From Nostoc sp. FACHB-110 (GTDB taxonomy: Bacteria; Cyanobacteriota; Cyanobacteriia; Cyanobacteriales; Nostocaceae): a stretch of 64,000 nt of DNA. The translations under genes and the position numbers were made by a program. The notes beneath the pieces are model-generated. The model saw only the letters and a program-made list of their open reading frames with translations, was not told the origin of the DNA and did not search any database. The stretch covers positions 144,342 through 208,341 of the forward strand of contig NZ_JACJRU010000008.1 in assembly GCF_014697425.1 (NCBI RefSeq). Direction: 5' to 3'. Shown here in pieces: positions 30,648 through 40,387 of the stretch. Position 1 is the stretch's first letter, and every line of letters begins with the position of its first letter.

Positions 30648-30653
30648 TATAAT
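30648..30653 (+). promoter_or_regulatory. Possible -10 box for rpmI-rplT
   Basis: TATAAT lies 38 bases before the rpmI ATG. A TTGGCA at 30622-30627 is 20 bases upstream, longer than usual, so the -35 is uncertain. The leader would be too short for an L20 autoregulatory pseudoknot. Confidence 0.4.
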
Positions 30654-30691
30654 GATGGATCGTGTCGAATTGTCAAATTTAAAGCCAGCCA

Positions 30692-30889
30692 ATGCCTAAA
30701 TTAAAGACCCGTAAAGCAGCAGCGAAACGGTTCCGCGCTACTGGTAGCGGTAAAATCGTCCGCCGCAAAGCTTTCAAGAACCACTTGCTAGAACACAAAA
30801 CCACCAATAAAAAGCGTAAATTTTCTAAAATGGCGATTGTCAACGAGCGTGACGAAGAAAACGTACGCTTGATGCTTCCTTATTTGTAA
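30692..30889 (+). CDS. rpmI: Large ribosomal subunit protein bL35
   Basis: 65 residues, very basic, with the family signature [20 protein letters not shown] and [14 protein letters not shown]. It is the first gene of the rpmI-rplT pair; infC is not adjacent, unlike in many bacteria. Confidence 0.97.
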   Translation: MPKLKTRKAAAKRFRATGSGKIVRRKAFKNHLLEHKTTNKKRKFSKMAIVNERDEENVRLMLPYL

Positions 30890-30921
30890 TGTCAACTTTT
30901 CAGGTTTTCAGGAATTAAAAT

Positions 30922-31278
30922 ATGACTCGCGTAAAACGCGGTAACGTAGCTCGTAAACGCCGCAACAAAATTCTCAAATTAGCTAAAGGTTTCCGTGGTT
31001 CTCACTCTACTTTGTTTAGAACCGCTAACCAGCAAGTAATGAAAGCACTCCGCAGTGCATACCGAGATCGCAAAAAACGCAAACGCGATTTTCGCCGTCT
31101 GTGGATTACTCGGATTAACGCTGCTGCTAGACAACATGGTTTAAGCTACAGCCAGTTGATTGGTAATTTGAAAAAAGCTGATATCCAACTCAACCGCAAA
31201 ATGTTGGCACAGTTGGCAGTTTTAGATCCTGCTAGCTTCAGCAAAGTAGCCGAGTTGGCCAGCCAAGCTAAAGCATAA
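30922..31278 (+). CDS. rplT: Large ribosomal subunit protein bL20
   Basis: 118 residues. It binds 23S rRNA early in 50S assembly. The sequence starts [20 protein letters not shown] and contains [20 protein letters not shown], as expected. It lies 32 bases after rpmI and is cotranscribed with it. Confidence 0.97.
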   Translation: MTRVKRGNVARKRRNKILKLAKGFRGSHSTLFRTANQQVMKALRSAYRDRKKRKRDFRRLWITRINAAARQHGLSYSQLIGNLKKADIQLNRKMLAQLAVLDPASFSKVAELASQAKA

Positions 31279-31397
31279 AGGTGGTAACGGATGAATAACC
31301 TTTGAAGGATGAAGTTTAAAGTATGAAGGCTGAAGTTTACCCCAACGATAAATCTAGGGGTTTAGAGAAAAATGCCTCGTGGCTGAAAAAGTCGGCA

Positions 31398-32225
31398 ATG
31401 CAACAAATCTCTGTTTCATCCTTTATCCTTTATCCTTTGTCCTTTATTCGGTTACGTTTGGTATTATCCGTTACCATTGCTCTTTTGCTCTTTTTGACGT
31501 TAGTCACAGGATTACCTGCATCTGCCGCAGAAATGCCTGAAATTGAGCGGCGGGGTTATTTTAATATCGCTGTTAAAGATAACTTGCGTCCCTTAGGTTT
31601 TAGGGATGCTAACGGCAATCTCCAAGGCTTAGAAATTGAATTGGCGCAACGCTTGGCAGCCGACTTGCTGGGTAAAGCAAATGCTGTCAAGTTACAACCT
31701 GTAGCCAACCGCGATCGCTTATTGGTAGTCTTAAATCACAAAGTTGATTTTGCGATCGCTAGAGTCACGGCAACTGAATCACGCGCCCGTTTAGTTAGTT
31801 TCAGTGTGCCTTATTATTTTGATGGCACTTATTTAATTACCAAAGATGCCAGCATACAGCAGCTGCGAGATTTAGCCAAACGAAAAATTGCTGTACTCAA
31901 CCACTCCAATACAATTGCTCAAGTACGTTATTACATTCCTAATGCTGGGTTAGTAGGTGTAAATTCTTACCAGGAAGCACAAGAGCAATTAGAAAATAAT
32001 CAAGTTACGGCTTTTGCTGCCGATGCCAGCGTTTTAAGCGGTTGGCTGCAACAATACCCACAATATCGACTGTTGCCAACCAAGCTATCGACAGAACCTT
32101 TATCTGTAGTCATGCCCAAGGGATTGCAATACGACGAACTGCGACGTAATGTAAATGAAGCGATCGCACGTTACACAGTTCAAGGTTGGTTAAAGCAACG
32201 CGCCCAATATTGGGGATTACCATAA
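31398..32225 (+). CDS. Periplasmic solute-binding protein, amino-acid ABC type (family 3)
   Basis: 275 residues from ATG 31398; an in-frame ATG at 31323 would add 25 residues derived from repeat-like DNA. A signal peptide (VLSVTIALLLFLTLVTG ... ASAA) precedes a bacterial type 3 binding fold: FNIAVKDNLRPLGFRDANGN, LQGLEIELAQRLA, VDFAIARVTATESRARLVSFS. The DNA coding for the first residues has TTTATCCTTTATCC tandem words, so a repeat has been used as signal-peptide sequence. No permease or ATPase gene is adjacent, so it may be an orphan receptor. Confidence 0.85.
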   Translation: MQQISVSSFILYPLSFIRLRLVLSVTIALLLFLTLVTGLPASAAEMPEIERRGYFNIAVKDNLRPLGFRDANGNLQGLEIELAQRLAADLLGKANAVKLQPVANRDRLLVVLNHKVDFAIARVTATESRARLVSFSVPYYFDGTYLITKDASIQQLRDLAKRKIAVLNHSNTIAQVRYYIPNAGLVGVNSYQEAQEQLENNQVTAFAADASVLSGWLQQYPQYRLLPTKLSTEPLSVVMPKGLQYDELRRNVNEAIARYTVQGWLKQRAQYWGLP

Positions 32226-32350
32226 GGCAAAATGCAAACGGTAAAAGTTAAAAGAGTTATTGTACTTTTGCCTTTTAACTTTTAACTTTTAACTTCTCTA
32301 AGGTTGATAATAGATAGAGAAATTAGTTTTAATCTTTGTCTTAGCAGGCG

Positions 32351-32875
32351 ATGAATGATAATTTAGCTGTTGTTTACCTCTCGATTGTAGTAGCAATTCT
32401 GACATTTGCTGTTGTGAGTATTTTCCGCCAAATTCTCAAAACTCGGAAGTTAGAAAGCGCGTTTTCTAAACTGCAAAAAAAATTGGAGAAAGAAAAAGGT
32501 ACAACTCAGGAATATTACGAGTTAGCCTGTATCTATTCTGAAAAAAAATTGTATACCCAGGCGATCGCGCTATTTCAAAAAGCTCTCAAAGCAGCAGAAG
32601 AAGAAGGCGAACAAGAAATTGCTCCTATTTATAATGGGCTAGGTTATACTTACTTTGCCCAAGAGCAATATGATCTAGCAATTCGTCAATACAAAGAAGC
32701 ACTGAAACTTAAGCCAGATTATGTAGTTGCCTTGAATAATATTGGTCATGCCTATGAGCGCAAAAAATTAAATTCTCAAGCACTACAAAGTTACGAAGAA
32801 GCTCTCAAATTAGCTCCTAATAATTCCACCGCTAAACGTCGTGCTGAATCTTTGCGCCGTTTGGTTTCTGTATAG
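32351..32875 (+). CDS. ycf37: Ycf37-like TPR protein, photosystem I assembly
   Basis: 174 residues. An N-terminal transmembrane helix (about 6-26, VVYLSIVVAILTFAVVSIF) is followed by a short coiled stretch and three TPR units (about 55-165: YYELACIYSEKKLYTQAIAL, IYNGLGYTYFAQEQYDLAIR, ALNNIGHAYERKKLNSQAL). Size and layout match Ycf37 of Synechocystis and algal plastids, which helps stabilise photosystem I. The name rests on architecture, so other small TPR membrane proteins are possible. Confidence 0.75.
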   Translation: MNDNLAVVYLSIVVAILTFAVVSIFRQILKTRKLESAFSKLQKKLEKEKGTTQEYYELACIYSEKKLYTQAIALFQKALKAAEEEGEQEIAPIYNGLGYTYFAQEQYDLAIRQYKEALKLKPDYVVALNNIGHAYERKKLNSQALQSYEEALKLAPNNSTAKRRAESLRRLVSV

Positions 32876-32913
32876 TTCAGGACTGATACCAATAGGTTAA
32901 GGTTCCTATCTTG

Positions 32914-33005
32914 TTTAGATCCCCGCAACCCACCCTTAAAAAAGGAGCTAATAACCCTCTTTTACCTCCTTTTTAAGGGAGTCGCCGCAGGCGGGGGGAT
33001 CTAAA
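32914..33005. mobile_element. MITE-like palindromic element, copy 1
   Basis: 92 bases with perfect 11-bp ends TTTAGATCCCC and GGGGATCTAAA and a nested inner palindrome (CCCTTAAAAAAGG ... CCTTTTTAAGGG). A closely related, inverted and 3'-eroded copy is at 52133-52213. It lies just outside the CRISPR leader. Confidence 0.75.
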
Positions 33006-33275
33006 TTTAGGTTCTCTAATGAGTACTCGACAAACCGGACTGGTCGCTATATCATGGTTATATTAACTTGATGATTGACAAATCAAAGCGGGGTTCAAAA
33101 ACCCGGGGTATTCGTCAAAATCACCAGAACCTTGACAACAAAATACTTACAGCGTTTCATAGATTGGGAAAGTTGAGAATTAGTCGCAATTATGACGGCT
33201 GAAATTGACCTATTTTTGAGATTCGTCAAATCGCTTCCCAGGAAGCTTGCTCTGTAACAGTTTCAGAACAGCGCA
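33006..33275 (+). promoter_or_regulatory. CRISPR leader region
   Basis: 270 non-coding bases before the first perfect repeat. Contains a small GGGTT/AACCC hairpin (33091-33104), a TTGACA hexamer (33132-33137) within GAACCTTGACAACAAAATA, and no open frame. Placed as the leader because the repeat at the other end of the array is the degenerate one. The exact transcription start is not evident. Confidence 0.65.
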
Positions 33276-36200
33276 GTTTCTAACCACTAATTCCCCTCAC
33301 GGGGACTGAAACGTAACCAGATTAGAACTATCACAGCTAGGACAATCTAAGTTTCTAACCACTAATTCCCCTCACGGGGACTGAAACTTTGTGAGTCTTT
33401 CCAGGGTTAAAGTGATGTCTAGTAAGTTTCTAACCACTAATTCCCCTCACGGGGACTGAAACATGGATTCCGACGGATCAGCAATGGACACCGAAAAGTT
33501 TCTAACCACTAATTCCCCTCACGGGGACTGAAACGCTCCTGATTCTTCTAAATCAATCAGCACTTTATTAGAGTTTCTAACCACTAATTCCCCTCACGGG
33601 GACTGAAACAAAATAATTTTGCTTCTTGAGTATAATCAAATAAGTGTTTCTAACCACTAATTCCCCTCACGGGGACTGAAACTCATTTTCTCTTTGATTC
33701 TTGATAGGGAGTTACCCATATTTCCTAGTTTCTAACCACTAATTCCCCTCACGGGGACTGAAACCCGCAAGTCTAAGTCTGGTTCTAAATTTTCAATTAC
33801 GTTTCTAACCACTAATTCCCCTCACGGGGACTGAAACTTATCGTCACTCCAACATCGGAGGTTAATTCACAGTTAAGTTTCTAACCACTAATTCCCCTCA
33901 CGGGGACTGAAACGTTACTCATGTTTAGCGGCAACGCGTCTCATACGTTTCTAACCACTAATTCCCCTCACGGGGACTGAAACTCGGAAACCTTGTTGCG
34001 TACCCACTTGTTGTTTTTGGTAGAGTTTCTAACCACTAATTCCCCTCACGGGGACTGAAACCTAAAAATTCACTTCCGACATCGGAACAGTTATGAAAGT
34101 TTCTAACCACTAATTCCCCTCACGGGGACTGAAACATGAAGATTACCGGGCTAAAGCGTGGAGAGTTGGATGTTTCTAACCACTAATTCCCCTCACGGGG
34201 ACTGAAACATTGAGGTAGGAGAGAATTCCAAAGAGGACTTATATGCGTTTCTAACCACTAATTCCCCTCACGGGGACTGAAACTGGCACTCCTCCAGAAT
34301 CCTTCCCTGAAAGACGCTGTTTCTAACCACTAATTCCCCTCACGGGGACTGAAACCGCATTACCCCAAATAATCACAGTGGAACCTCAAACAGTTTCTAA
34401 CCACTAATTCCCCTCACGGGGACTGAAACACGCCACCAGATAAAAGTCTTCCGCGAATACTACGGATTGGTTTCTAACCACTAATTCCCCTCACGGGGAC
34501 TGAAACAGCGATTATTTATCGTCAATACAATGGTTTATCAAGAGTTTCTAACCACTAATTCCCCTCACGGGGACTGAAACTTACGATCCTGAGACTGGGG
34601 AGTGGAGCGATCGCCCGTTTCTAACCACTAATTCCCCTCACGGGGACTGAAACTCAAGAAACTGGAGGTTAGTTAATGGATGAAATCTCTGTTTCTAACC
34701 ACTAATTCCCCTCACGGGGACTGAAACATAGCATCAGACAATCTATCTAGCAAGTCTTGAGGGTTTCTAACCACTAATTCCCCTCACGGGGACTGAAACA
34801 TAGTTATATGCAACCATGCCGTTGTCAGCAAGAGCGAGTTTCTAACCACTAATTCCCCTCACGGGGACTGAAACCAGTGAATTCGAGATATAAAATTATT
34901 GCCTGTAATGTTTCTAACCACTAATTCCCCTCACGGGGACTGAAACAGGAATCACAGAAACTTAACCTCAAGCTGGCGGCAATGTTTCTAACCACTAATT
35001 CCCCTCACGGGGACTGAAACCAGAAGAAGAATTATTTATCAATAAGCGATCGCTAGTTTCTAACCACTAATTCCCCTCACGGGGACTGAAACACCTTACC
35101 GAATGCGTTCCTTAAAGACACGCTTGGGAGGTTTCTAACCACTAATTCCCCTCACGGGGACTGAAACCTGACGGTAGCGCAGTTTACCAGACAGTTGAAG
35201 TTAGGTTTCTAACCACTAATTCCCCTCACGGGGACTGAAACACCTCTCGTGCCATATATAACCACGTTCATTATTAAGTTTCTAACCACTAATTCCCCTC
35301 ACGGGGACTGAAACTTTTGCGTCGTATCTCTACGGTCGTACTCGCAAGAGTTTCTAACCACTAATTCCCCTCACGGGGACTGAAACACACGAACATGTGG
35401 TTAACACTTCCACTACTAGTATTGTTTCTAACCACTAATTCCCCTCACGGGGACTGAAACTACCTAGTGTGATATATGATGGGTGTTCTTTGATAAGTTT
35501 CTAACCACTAATTCCCCTCACGGGGACTGAAACACGCCATTAACAAAGAACTGACCATACAAAGAAACGTTTCTAACCACTAATTCCCCTCACGGGGACT
35601 GAAACGATGATATTTGCCTTAGCAAAGTTTTGAGACAGAGTTTCTAACCACTAATTCCCCTCACGGGGACTGAAACAATCCTAACCATTCGCTCATTAAA
35701 CTATTAGCGGGTTTCTAACCACTAATTCCCCTCACGGGGACTGAAACTACTTCTCAACTTTTATCAAGATGCCCGACGCTGACAGTTTCTAACCACTAAT
35801 TCCCCTCACGGGGACTGAAACAGGTTAGGGGGAACTAAAAGCTATTAAACAATAAGTTTCTAACCACTAATTCCCCTCACGGGGACTGAAACAACCAATG
35901 ATGTGGCAGCTTTGGGTTATCCGTGGCGTATTTGGTTTCTAACCACTAATTCCCCTCACGGGGACTGAAACAATGTCTGACGTGCATATTCAACTGCTTA
36001 GATTATTTTGTTTCTAACCACTAATTCCCCTCACGGGGACTGAAACCTCAACTTCAGCGAATTGTCATCTACCGCAGTAAGGTTTCTAACCACTAATTCC
36101 CCTCACGGGGACTGAAACTCGACATCAGCCAGAATTCGCCAAACGTCACCGCTAGTTTCTAACCACTAATTCCCCTCACGGGGACTGAAACTACGAAGAT

Positions 36201-36634
36201 ACCCACTGCCAACAGTCACGCTGAGTTTCTAACCACTAATTCCCCTCACGGGGACTGAAACATCTTTTTCATTTATCCACACGATGCCGAGCGATTCAGT
36301 TTCTAACCACTAATTCCCCTCACGGGGACTGAAACTTTATGAGTTGTGCCAATAACGCTTGACCTTGAAGGTTTCTAACCACTAATTCCCCTCACGGGGA
36401 CTGAAACCAACACAGAAATAGGTGTCTCTTGGCTATTTGAAGCGTTTCTAACCACTAATTCCCCTCACGGGGACTGAAACTCTCATAAACCCCCTTTCGG
36501 AATTCATCGACATCATATAAGGTTTCTAACCACTAATTCCCCTCACGGGGACTGAAACCTTACCAGTCCCAGGCACATCTTCAAAAGGTAGAACTCGGTT
36601 TCTAACCACTAATTCCCCTCACGGGGACTAAAAG
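33276..36634 (+). CRISPR. CRISPR array, 46 repeats of 37 bases and 45 spacers
   Basis: I counted 46 copies of a 37-base repeat beginning GTTTCTAACCACTAATTCCC and ending CGGGGACTGAAAC. It contains a 5-bp hairpin TCCCC/GGGGA with loop TCAC. Spacers run from 33 to 45 bases, mostly 34-38, and none repeats another. All repeats but the last are identical; the last (36598-36634) ends GGGGACTAAAAG, marking the leader-distal end, so the array reads on the plus strand. The GAAAC end and 37-base length fit arrays served by type III or type I-D systems in cyanobacteria, an inference. No cas gene lies within the window on either side. Two spacers contain GCGATCGC. Confidence 0.98.
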
Positions 36635-36771
36635 AAATTGTCCGATGGCAAAATCTATGGGTTTTTTATAAAACTAACATTTGTGCATACACAACTACAT
36701 TCGGAAATAAAACCGGATTTATATAGTTAATACTGAGAAATAAATAGAAGTTATTTGTTTACTAGTGACAG

Positions 36772-38751
36772 ATGATGAAGAAACTGCGGTTTGCTGTTTT
36801 AGCCATTAATATTATTATCTGCCTGAGTATATTTTTTGGAATAATAAGTAAAATCTCTGCTCAACAACCGCAGATTTTACACCCTTTAACGCCCTTAACA
36901 GAAACAGAACTTACTACAGCCGTGGAGGTAGTTAAAAAAGCAAAATCGTTAAGCGATATGGCTATTTTTTCGATTGTGGCTTTAAAAGAACCAGATAAAC
37001 AGGAAGTTTTAAATTTTACCCCCAATCAAGAATTTCAACGGCAAGCTTTTTTAGTAGTATACGAGCGCCTACAAAACAAAACCTACGAAGGGATAGTAGA
37101 CTTAAAAAAGCAATCGCTGAATTCTTGGCAAGAAATAGCCAATGCTCAAGCCGCTTTAGGTTATACAGAATGTGCGTTAACATCTCAAATTGTTAAAGCT
37201 GATGAACGATGGCAAAAAGCCATGCAAAGAAGGGGAATTAAAGATTTTGATGATGTTAAAGTTAGTTGTTGGGCGGCGGGAATCTTAAGTAAACAGGAAG
37301 AATCAACAGGCGATCGCCTAGCTCGTGGATTATCTTATTATCGAGGCAATAACTGGAATTATTACGGTAGTCCTATTGAAGGTGTATTAGCGACAGTTAA
37401 TTTAAATACAGCTAAAGTCGTCAGTCTAATAGATAAAGGAATTGTACCATTCTCCAAAGAAAACTGGGACTATGATCTAAAATCTTTGGGTAAATTACTC
37501 ACACCACCAAAACCGTTAAGATTTTTTCAGCCTTATGGTAAAACCTTCCAAATTAACGGTAATGAAATTAGTTGGCAAGGTTGGAAATTTCGCTATTTAA
37601 TGCACCCGCGTGATGGCTTAGTGTTGTATTTAGTAAATTATCAAGATGGAGAAAATCTACGACGAGTTTTATATCGTGGTAGCCTATCAGAAATGGTAGT
37701 ACCTTATGGTGATCCTGATCCTACTTGGTCATTTCGCAATGCTTTTGATGTTGGTGAATATAACTTTGGTGTGTTAGCGAATGCGCTGGAGTTGGGTAAA
37801 GATATCCCCAGCAACGGAGTTTTATTAGATGCGATATTTGCCAACGAACAAGGCGAACCTGTGACTATGCCGCGAGTTGTTGGTATTTATGAGCGTGATA
37901 ATGGTATTCTTTGGAAACATTATGGATATGATACTCAACGTAATGATGTCCGCCGCAATCGGGAGTTAGTGTTAACTATAACGGCGACAATTGACAATTA
38001 TGATTACAGCCTCAATTGGATTTTTCACCAAGACGGCACTTTAGAAGTGCAAAACGAGTTAAGCGGAATTGTTCTAGCCCAAGGGACAAATTCAGTAACA
38101 GAATCTTTTGATAATTCCTATGGACGGCTATTAGCTAAAAATATTTTTGGCGTAAACCATCAACACTTTTTTAATTACCGCCTAGACATGGATGTAGACG
38201 GACAGGCAAATTCTGTCACAGAAATGAATGTTAATTCTGTACCAATTAGTGGTAAAAATCCTATAGGAAATGCGATCGCAGTAGAAAACACAGAATTAAC
38301 AACAGAAAAAGCTGCCATCCGTGATGTTGATACCAAACATAGCCGAGAATGGATGATTAGCAGCACCGATAAAAAGAATACTCTCGGTGTGGGAACTGCA
38401 TATATGTTAATGCCAACTGGCAATACAATCTTTTTCCCAACCGAAGGTGCAGAAATTCGCAAACGAGCCGAATTTGCTACACATCACTTTTGGGTAACAA
38501 AATATAAACCAGATGAACTTTATGCAGCTGGTAATTATCCTAATCAAAGCCAACCAAAAGAAGGTTTACCAAAATATATTGCTGACAATGAATCATTAAC
38601 AAATCAAGACATTGTAGTTTGGTACACAATGGGAATGACACACGTACCCCGTCCTGAAGATTGGCCTGTAATGCCTGTTCATCGCGTTGGTTTCAAGTTA
38701 TTGCCTCGTGGTTTCTTTAGCCGCAATCCTGTGATAAATTTACCCGAATAA
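36772..38751 (+). CDS. Exported copper amine oxidase (primary-amine oxidase)
   Basis: 659 residues with an N-terminal signal peptide (about 1-31), so periplasmic or secreted. It oxidises primary amines to aldehyde, ammonia and hydrogen peroxide. All catalytic landmarks are visible: the TPQ precursor Tyr410 in IDNYDYSLNW, catalytic base Asp326 in NAFDVGEYNFG, copper ligands His463 and His465 in VNHQHFFNYRLDMDVDG, and probable third ligand His624 in GMTHVPRPEDWPVMP. Length is near the usual 640-760. It sits alone between the CRISPR array and an IS605-type gene, which suggests acquisition by transfer. No aldehyde dehydrogenase or amine transporter is adjacent. Confidence 0.92.
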   Translation: MMKKLRFAVLAINIIICLSIFFGIISKISAQQPQILHPLTPLTETELTTAVEVVKKAKSLSDMAIFSIVALKEPDKQEVLNFTPNQEFQRQAFLVVYERLQNKTYEGIVDLKKQSLNSWQEIANAQAALGYTECALTSQIVKADERWQKAMQRRGIKDFDDVKVSCWAAGILSKQEESTGDRLARGLSYYRGNNWNYYGSPIEGVLATVNLNTAKVVSLIDKGIVPFSKENWDYDLKSLGKLLTPPKPLRFFQPYGKTFQINGNEISWQGWKFRYLMHPRDGLVLYLVNYQDGENLRRVLYRGSLSEMVVPYGDPDPTWSFRNAFDVGEYNFGVLANALELGKDIPSNGVLLDAIFANEQGEPVTMPRVVGIYERDNGILWKHYGYDTQRNDVRRNRELVLTITATIDNYDYSLNWIFHQDGTLEVQNELSGIVLAQGTNSVTESFDNSYGRLLAKNIFGVNHQHFFNYRLDMDVDGQANSVTEMNVNSVPISGKNPIGNAIAVENTELTTEKAAIRDVDTKHSREWMISSTDKKNTLGVGTAYMLMPTGNTIFFPTEGAEIRKRAEFATHHFWVTKYKPDELYAAGNYPNQSQPKEGLPKYIADNESLTNQDIVVWYTMGMTHVPRPEDWPVMPVHRVGFKLLPRGFFSRNPVINLPE

Positions 38752-38918
38752 CTATCATGTCCCCGCAGATCCCCGACTGATTTAGGACTTAAGCATTGAC
38801 AAAAAAGACAAAAAGTGTGTAAGGAAAATTCAGCTAAAACAGCAAGGAGCCTCTCACCTACCCGAAGGGAGGTGATGAGAGGAATGGTGAGATAAACACG
38901 AAACGTCCCTTGACCACA

Positions 38919-39098
38919 TCAATCCGCAGGATTGAGCGGGAGAGGGACAGTTGAGTTGTTATCAATATCTGGAATTTTTAACGAGTCTACAAAATTCTCA
39001 ATAATGTGCGTCATAGTTGTATCTTTCATTTGAGCATACAAACGTAATTTATCCATCCTGCGTTTGCTCATCCGTATTCTTAAATAATCTTCTTTCAT
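38919..39098 (-). CDS. Small ribbon-helix-helix-like protein divergent from tnpB
   Basis: 59 residues: a start at ATG 39098-39096 and stop TGA at 38921-38919. The sequence MKEDYLRIRMSKRRMDKLR begins with a beta-strand-like DYLRIRMS, then helix KRRMDKLRLYAQMK, a turn, and a second helix TMTHIIENFVDSL, the CopG/Arc pattern; a Pro-rich tail follows. It lies head-to-head with tnpB, the starts 61 bases apart. By analogy it may bind the shared promoter and repress tnpB, or be an antitoxin-like regulator. The coding reading is clear; the function is inference. Confidence 0.7.
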   Translation of the reverse strand: MKEDYLRIRMSKRRMDKLRLYAQMKDTTMTHIIENFVDSLKIPDIDNNSTVPLPLNPAD

Positions 39099-39159
39099 AA
39101 AATGCCCTCAATGTATCCTCGGTTATGCTATCATATCCATAGCCAGAGGTAACAAATAG

Positions 39160-40374
39160 GTGAGAACGGCATACCAATACAAACTACGTCCAACAAAACA
39201 GCAAGCGCAAGAAATAGATCGATGGTTGTCTATGTGCTGCGCTCAATATAACTATTTGTTGGCGGATAGATTTAATTGGTATGAGCAAAATCGTTGTCCT
39301 GTCAACGCTTGCCCTCTTGTTTGTCATCTTCCAGAATTGCGGGATAATCCTGAATATTTGGGACAAAAAAGAACTCTTCCTAAGCTTAAAAAGACACATC
39401 CACATTACAAGGATGTTTACTCGGATGTTTTGCAAGATGTAGTTAAGCGAGTCAAATTTACATTTGACCGATTTTTAAAAGGTGATAGCAACGGCAAGCG
39501 TAGCGGTAAACCAAGGTTTAAATCACGCAATCGTTATCGAACTTTCTTGTATCCAAGGGTCAAGCCTGATTGCGTTTCTAATGGTAAAATCTCTCTACCT
39601 AAGCTGGGAAATATTAAAGTCGTTTTGCATCGTCATATCCCAGACGGACTTAAAATAAAAACCGCATCTGTTACCAAAAAAGCCGATGGATACTATGTAA
39701 CCCTAAGCCTGGAAGATTCAACCGTTCCAACGATTAAGCCTGATTTCAACGCTGATTCAATAACCGGGGTTGATGTTGGTCTAAAGGAATTTTTGACAAC
39801 ATCTGAAGGTGAAACTGTTGCAATTCCTCAACATTATCGCAAAGCGCAGAAACGGTTAAGAGTTACTCAAAAACGTGTTTCTCGTCGCAAGAAAGGTAGT
39901 AACCGAAGATTAAAGGCAGTTAAACAGTTAGGAAAACAGCACAAAAAAGTTGCTGACAAACGCAAAGATTTTCATTTCAAAACTGCTAACAACTTATTAA
40001 AAAAATATGATGTTGTAGTGGTTGAAGATTTGAATGTTAAGGGACTTTCACGATCTAAACTAGCAAAGTCTGTACTTGATGCTGGGTGGTCAAGTTTTCT
40101 GTCAATTCTGACAAACAAAGCCGAAAACGCTGGTTTGTTGGTTATCCCAGTTAAAGCGTCCAGCACTAGTCAAGATTGTTCTAATTGTGGTGTCAAAGTT
40201 CCTAAGAAGTTGCATGAACGCTGGCACGATTGCCCCAATTGTGGATGCAGTCTTGACCGTGACCATAATGCGGCTATAAATATAAAAAATAGAGCGGTGG
40301 GGCATCCCGTTCTGAAAGCCAAGAGTCTCCTAAGCGATAGCCGGATTGTCTTGGAAGCCTACACTGTATGCTAA
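39160..40374 (+). CDS. tnpB: TnpB, IS200/IS605-family RNA-guided nuclease
   Basis: 404 residues from GTG 39160. The N-terminal helix-turn-helix/OrfB_IS605 part starts [20 protein letters not shown]. RuvC-like catalytic residues are intact: Asp205 in [10 protein letters not shown], Glu289 in [12 protein letters not shown], Asp366/Asp368 in [12 protein letters not shown]. The zinc finger is Cys340, Cys343, Cys358 and Cys361. No tnpA is nearby, so the element cannot move alone. TnpB proteins cut DNA using an RNA made from the 3' end of the element. It appears functional, since there are no stops or missing catalytic residues. Confidence 0.93.
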   Translation: MRTAYQYKLRPTKQQAQEIDRWLSMCCAQYNYLLADRFNWYEQNRCPVNACPLVCHLPELRDNPEYLGQKRTLPKLKKTHPHYKDVYSDVLQDVVKRVKFTFDRFLKGDSNGKRSGKPRFKSRNRYRTFLYPRVKPDCVSNGKISLPKLGNIKVVLHRHIPDGLKIKTASVTKKADGYYVTLSLEDSTVPTIKPDFNADSITGVDVGLKEFLTTSEGETVAIPQHYRKAQKRLRVTQKRVSRRKKGSNRRLKAVKQLGKQHKKVADKRKDFHFKTANNLLKKYDVVVVEDLNVKGLSRSKLAKSVLDAGWSSFLSILTNKAENAGLLVIPVKASSTSQDCSNCGVKVPKKLHERWHDCPNCGCSLDRDHNAAINIKNRAVGHPVLKAKSLLSDSRIVLEAYTVC

Positions 40375-40387
40375 GCATCAGTGTAGG
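40358..40387 (+). ncRNA. Long palindrome across the tnpB stop codon, candidate end of the guide-RNA scaffold
   Basis: CCTACACTG (40358-40366) pairs with CAGTGTAGG (40379-40387); inside, ATGCT pairs with AGCAT. The whole folds as a stem of about 14 pairs with a one-base bulge and a tiny loop, and contains the tnpB stop TAA. In IS605 elements the omega/reRNA overlaps the tnpB 3' end and the right end has subterminal hairpins. Which of these this is cannot be told from one copy. Confidence 0.5.

Noticed and set aside
33313..36597. Spacers matching genes in this window (self-targeting)
   Set aside because: I noticed no spacer that reads as a piece of a gene here, though I could not run a full comparison.
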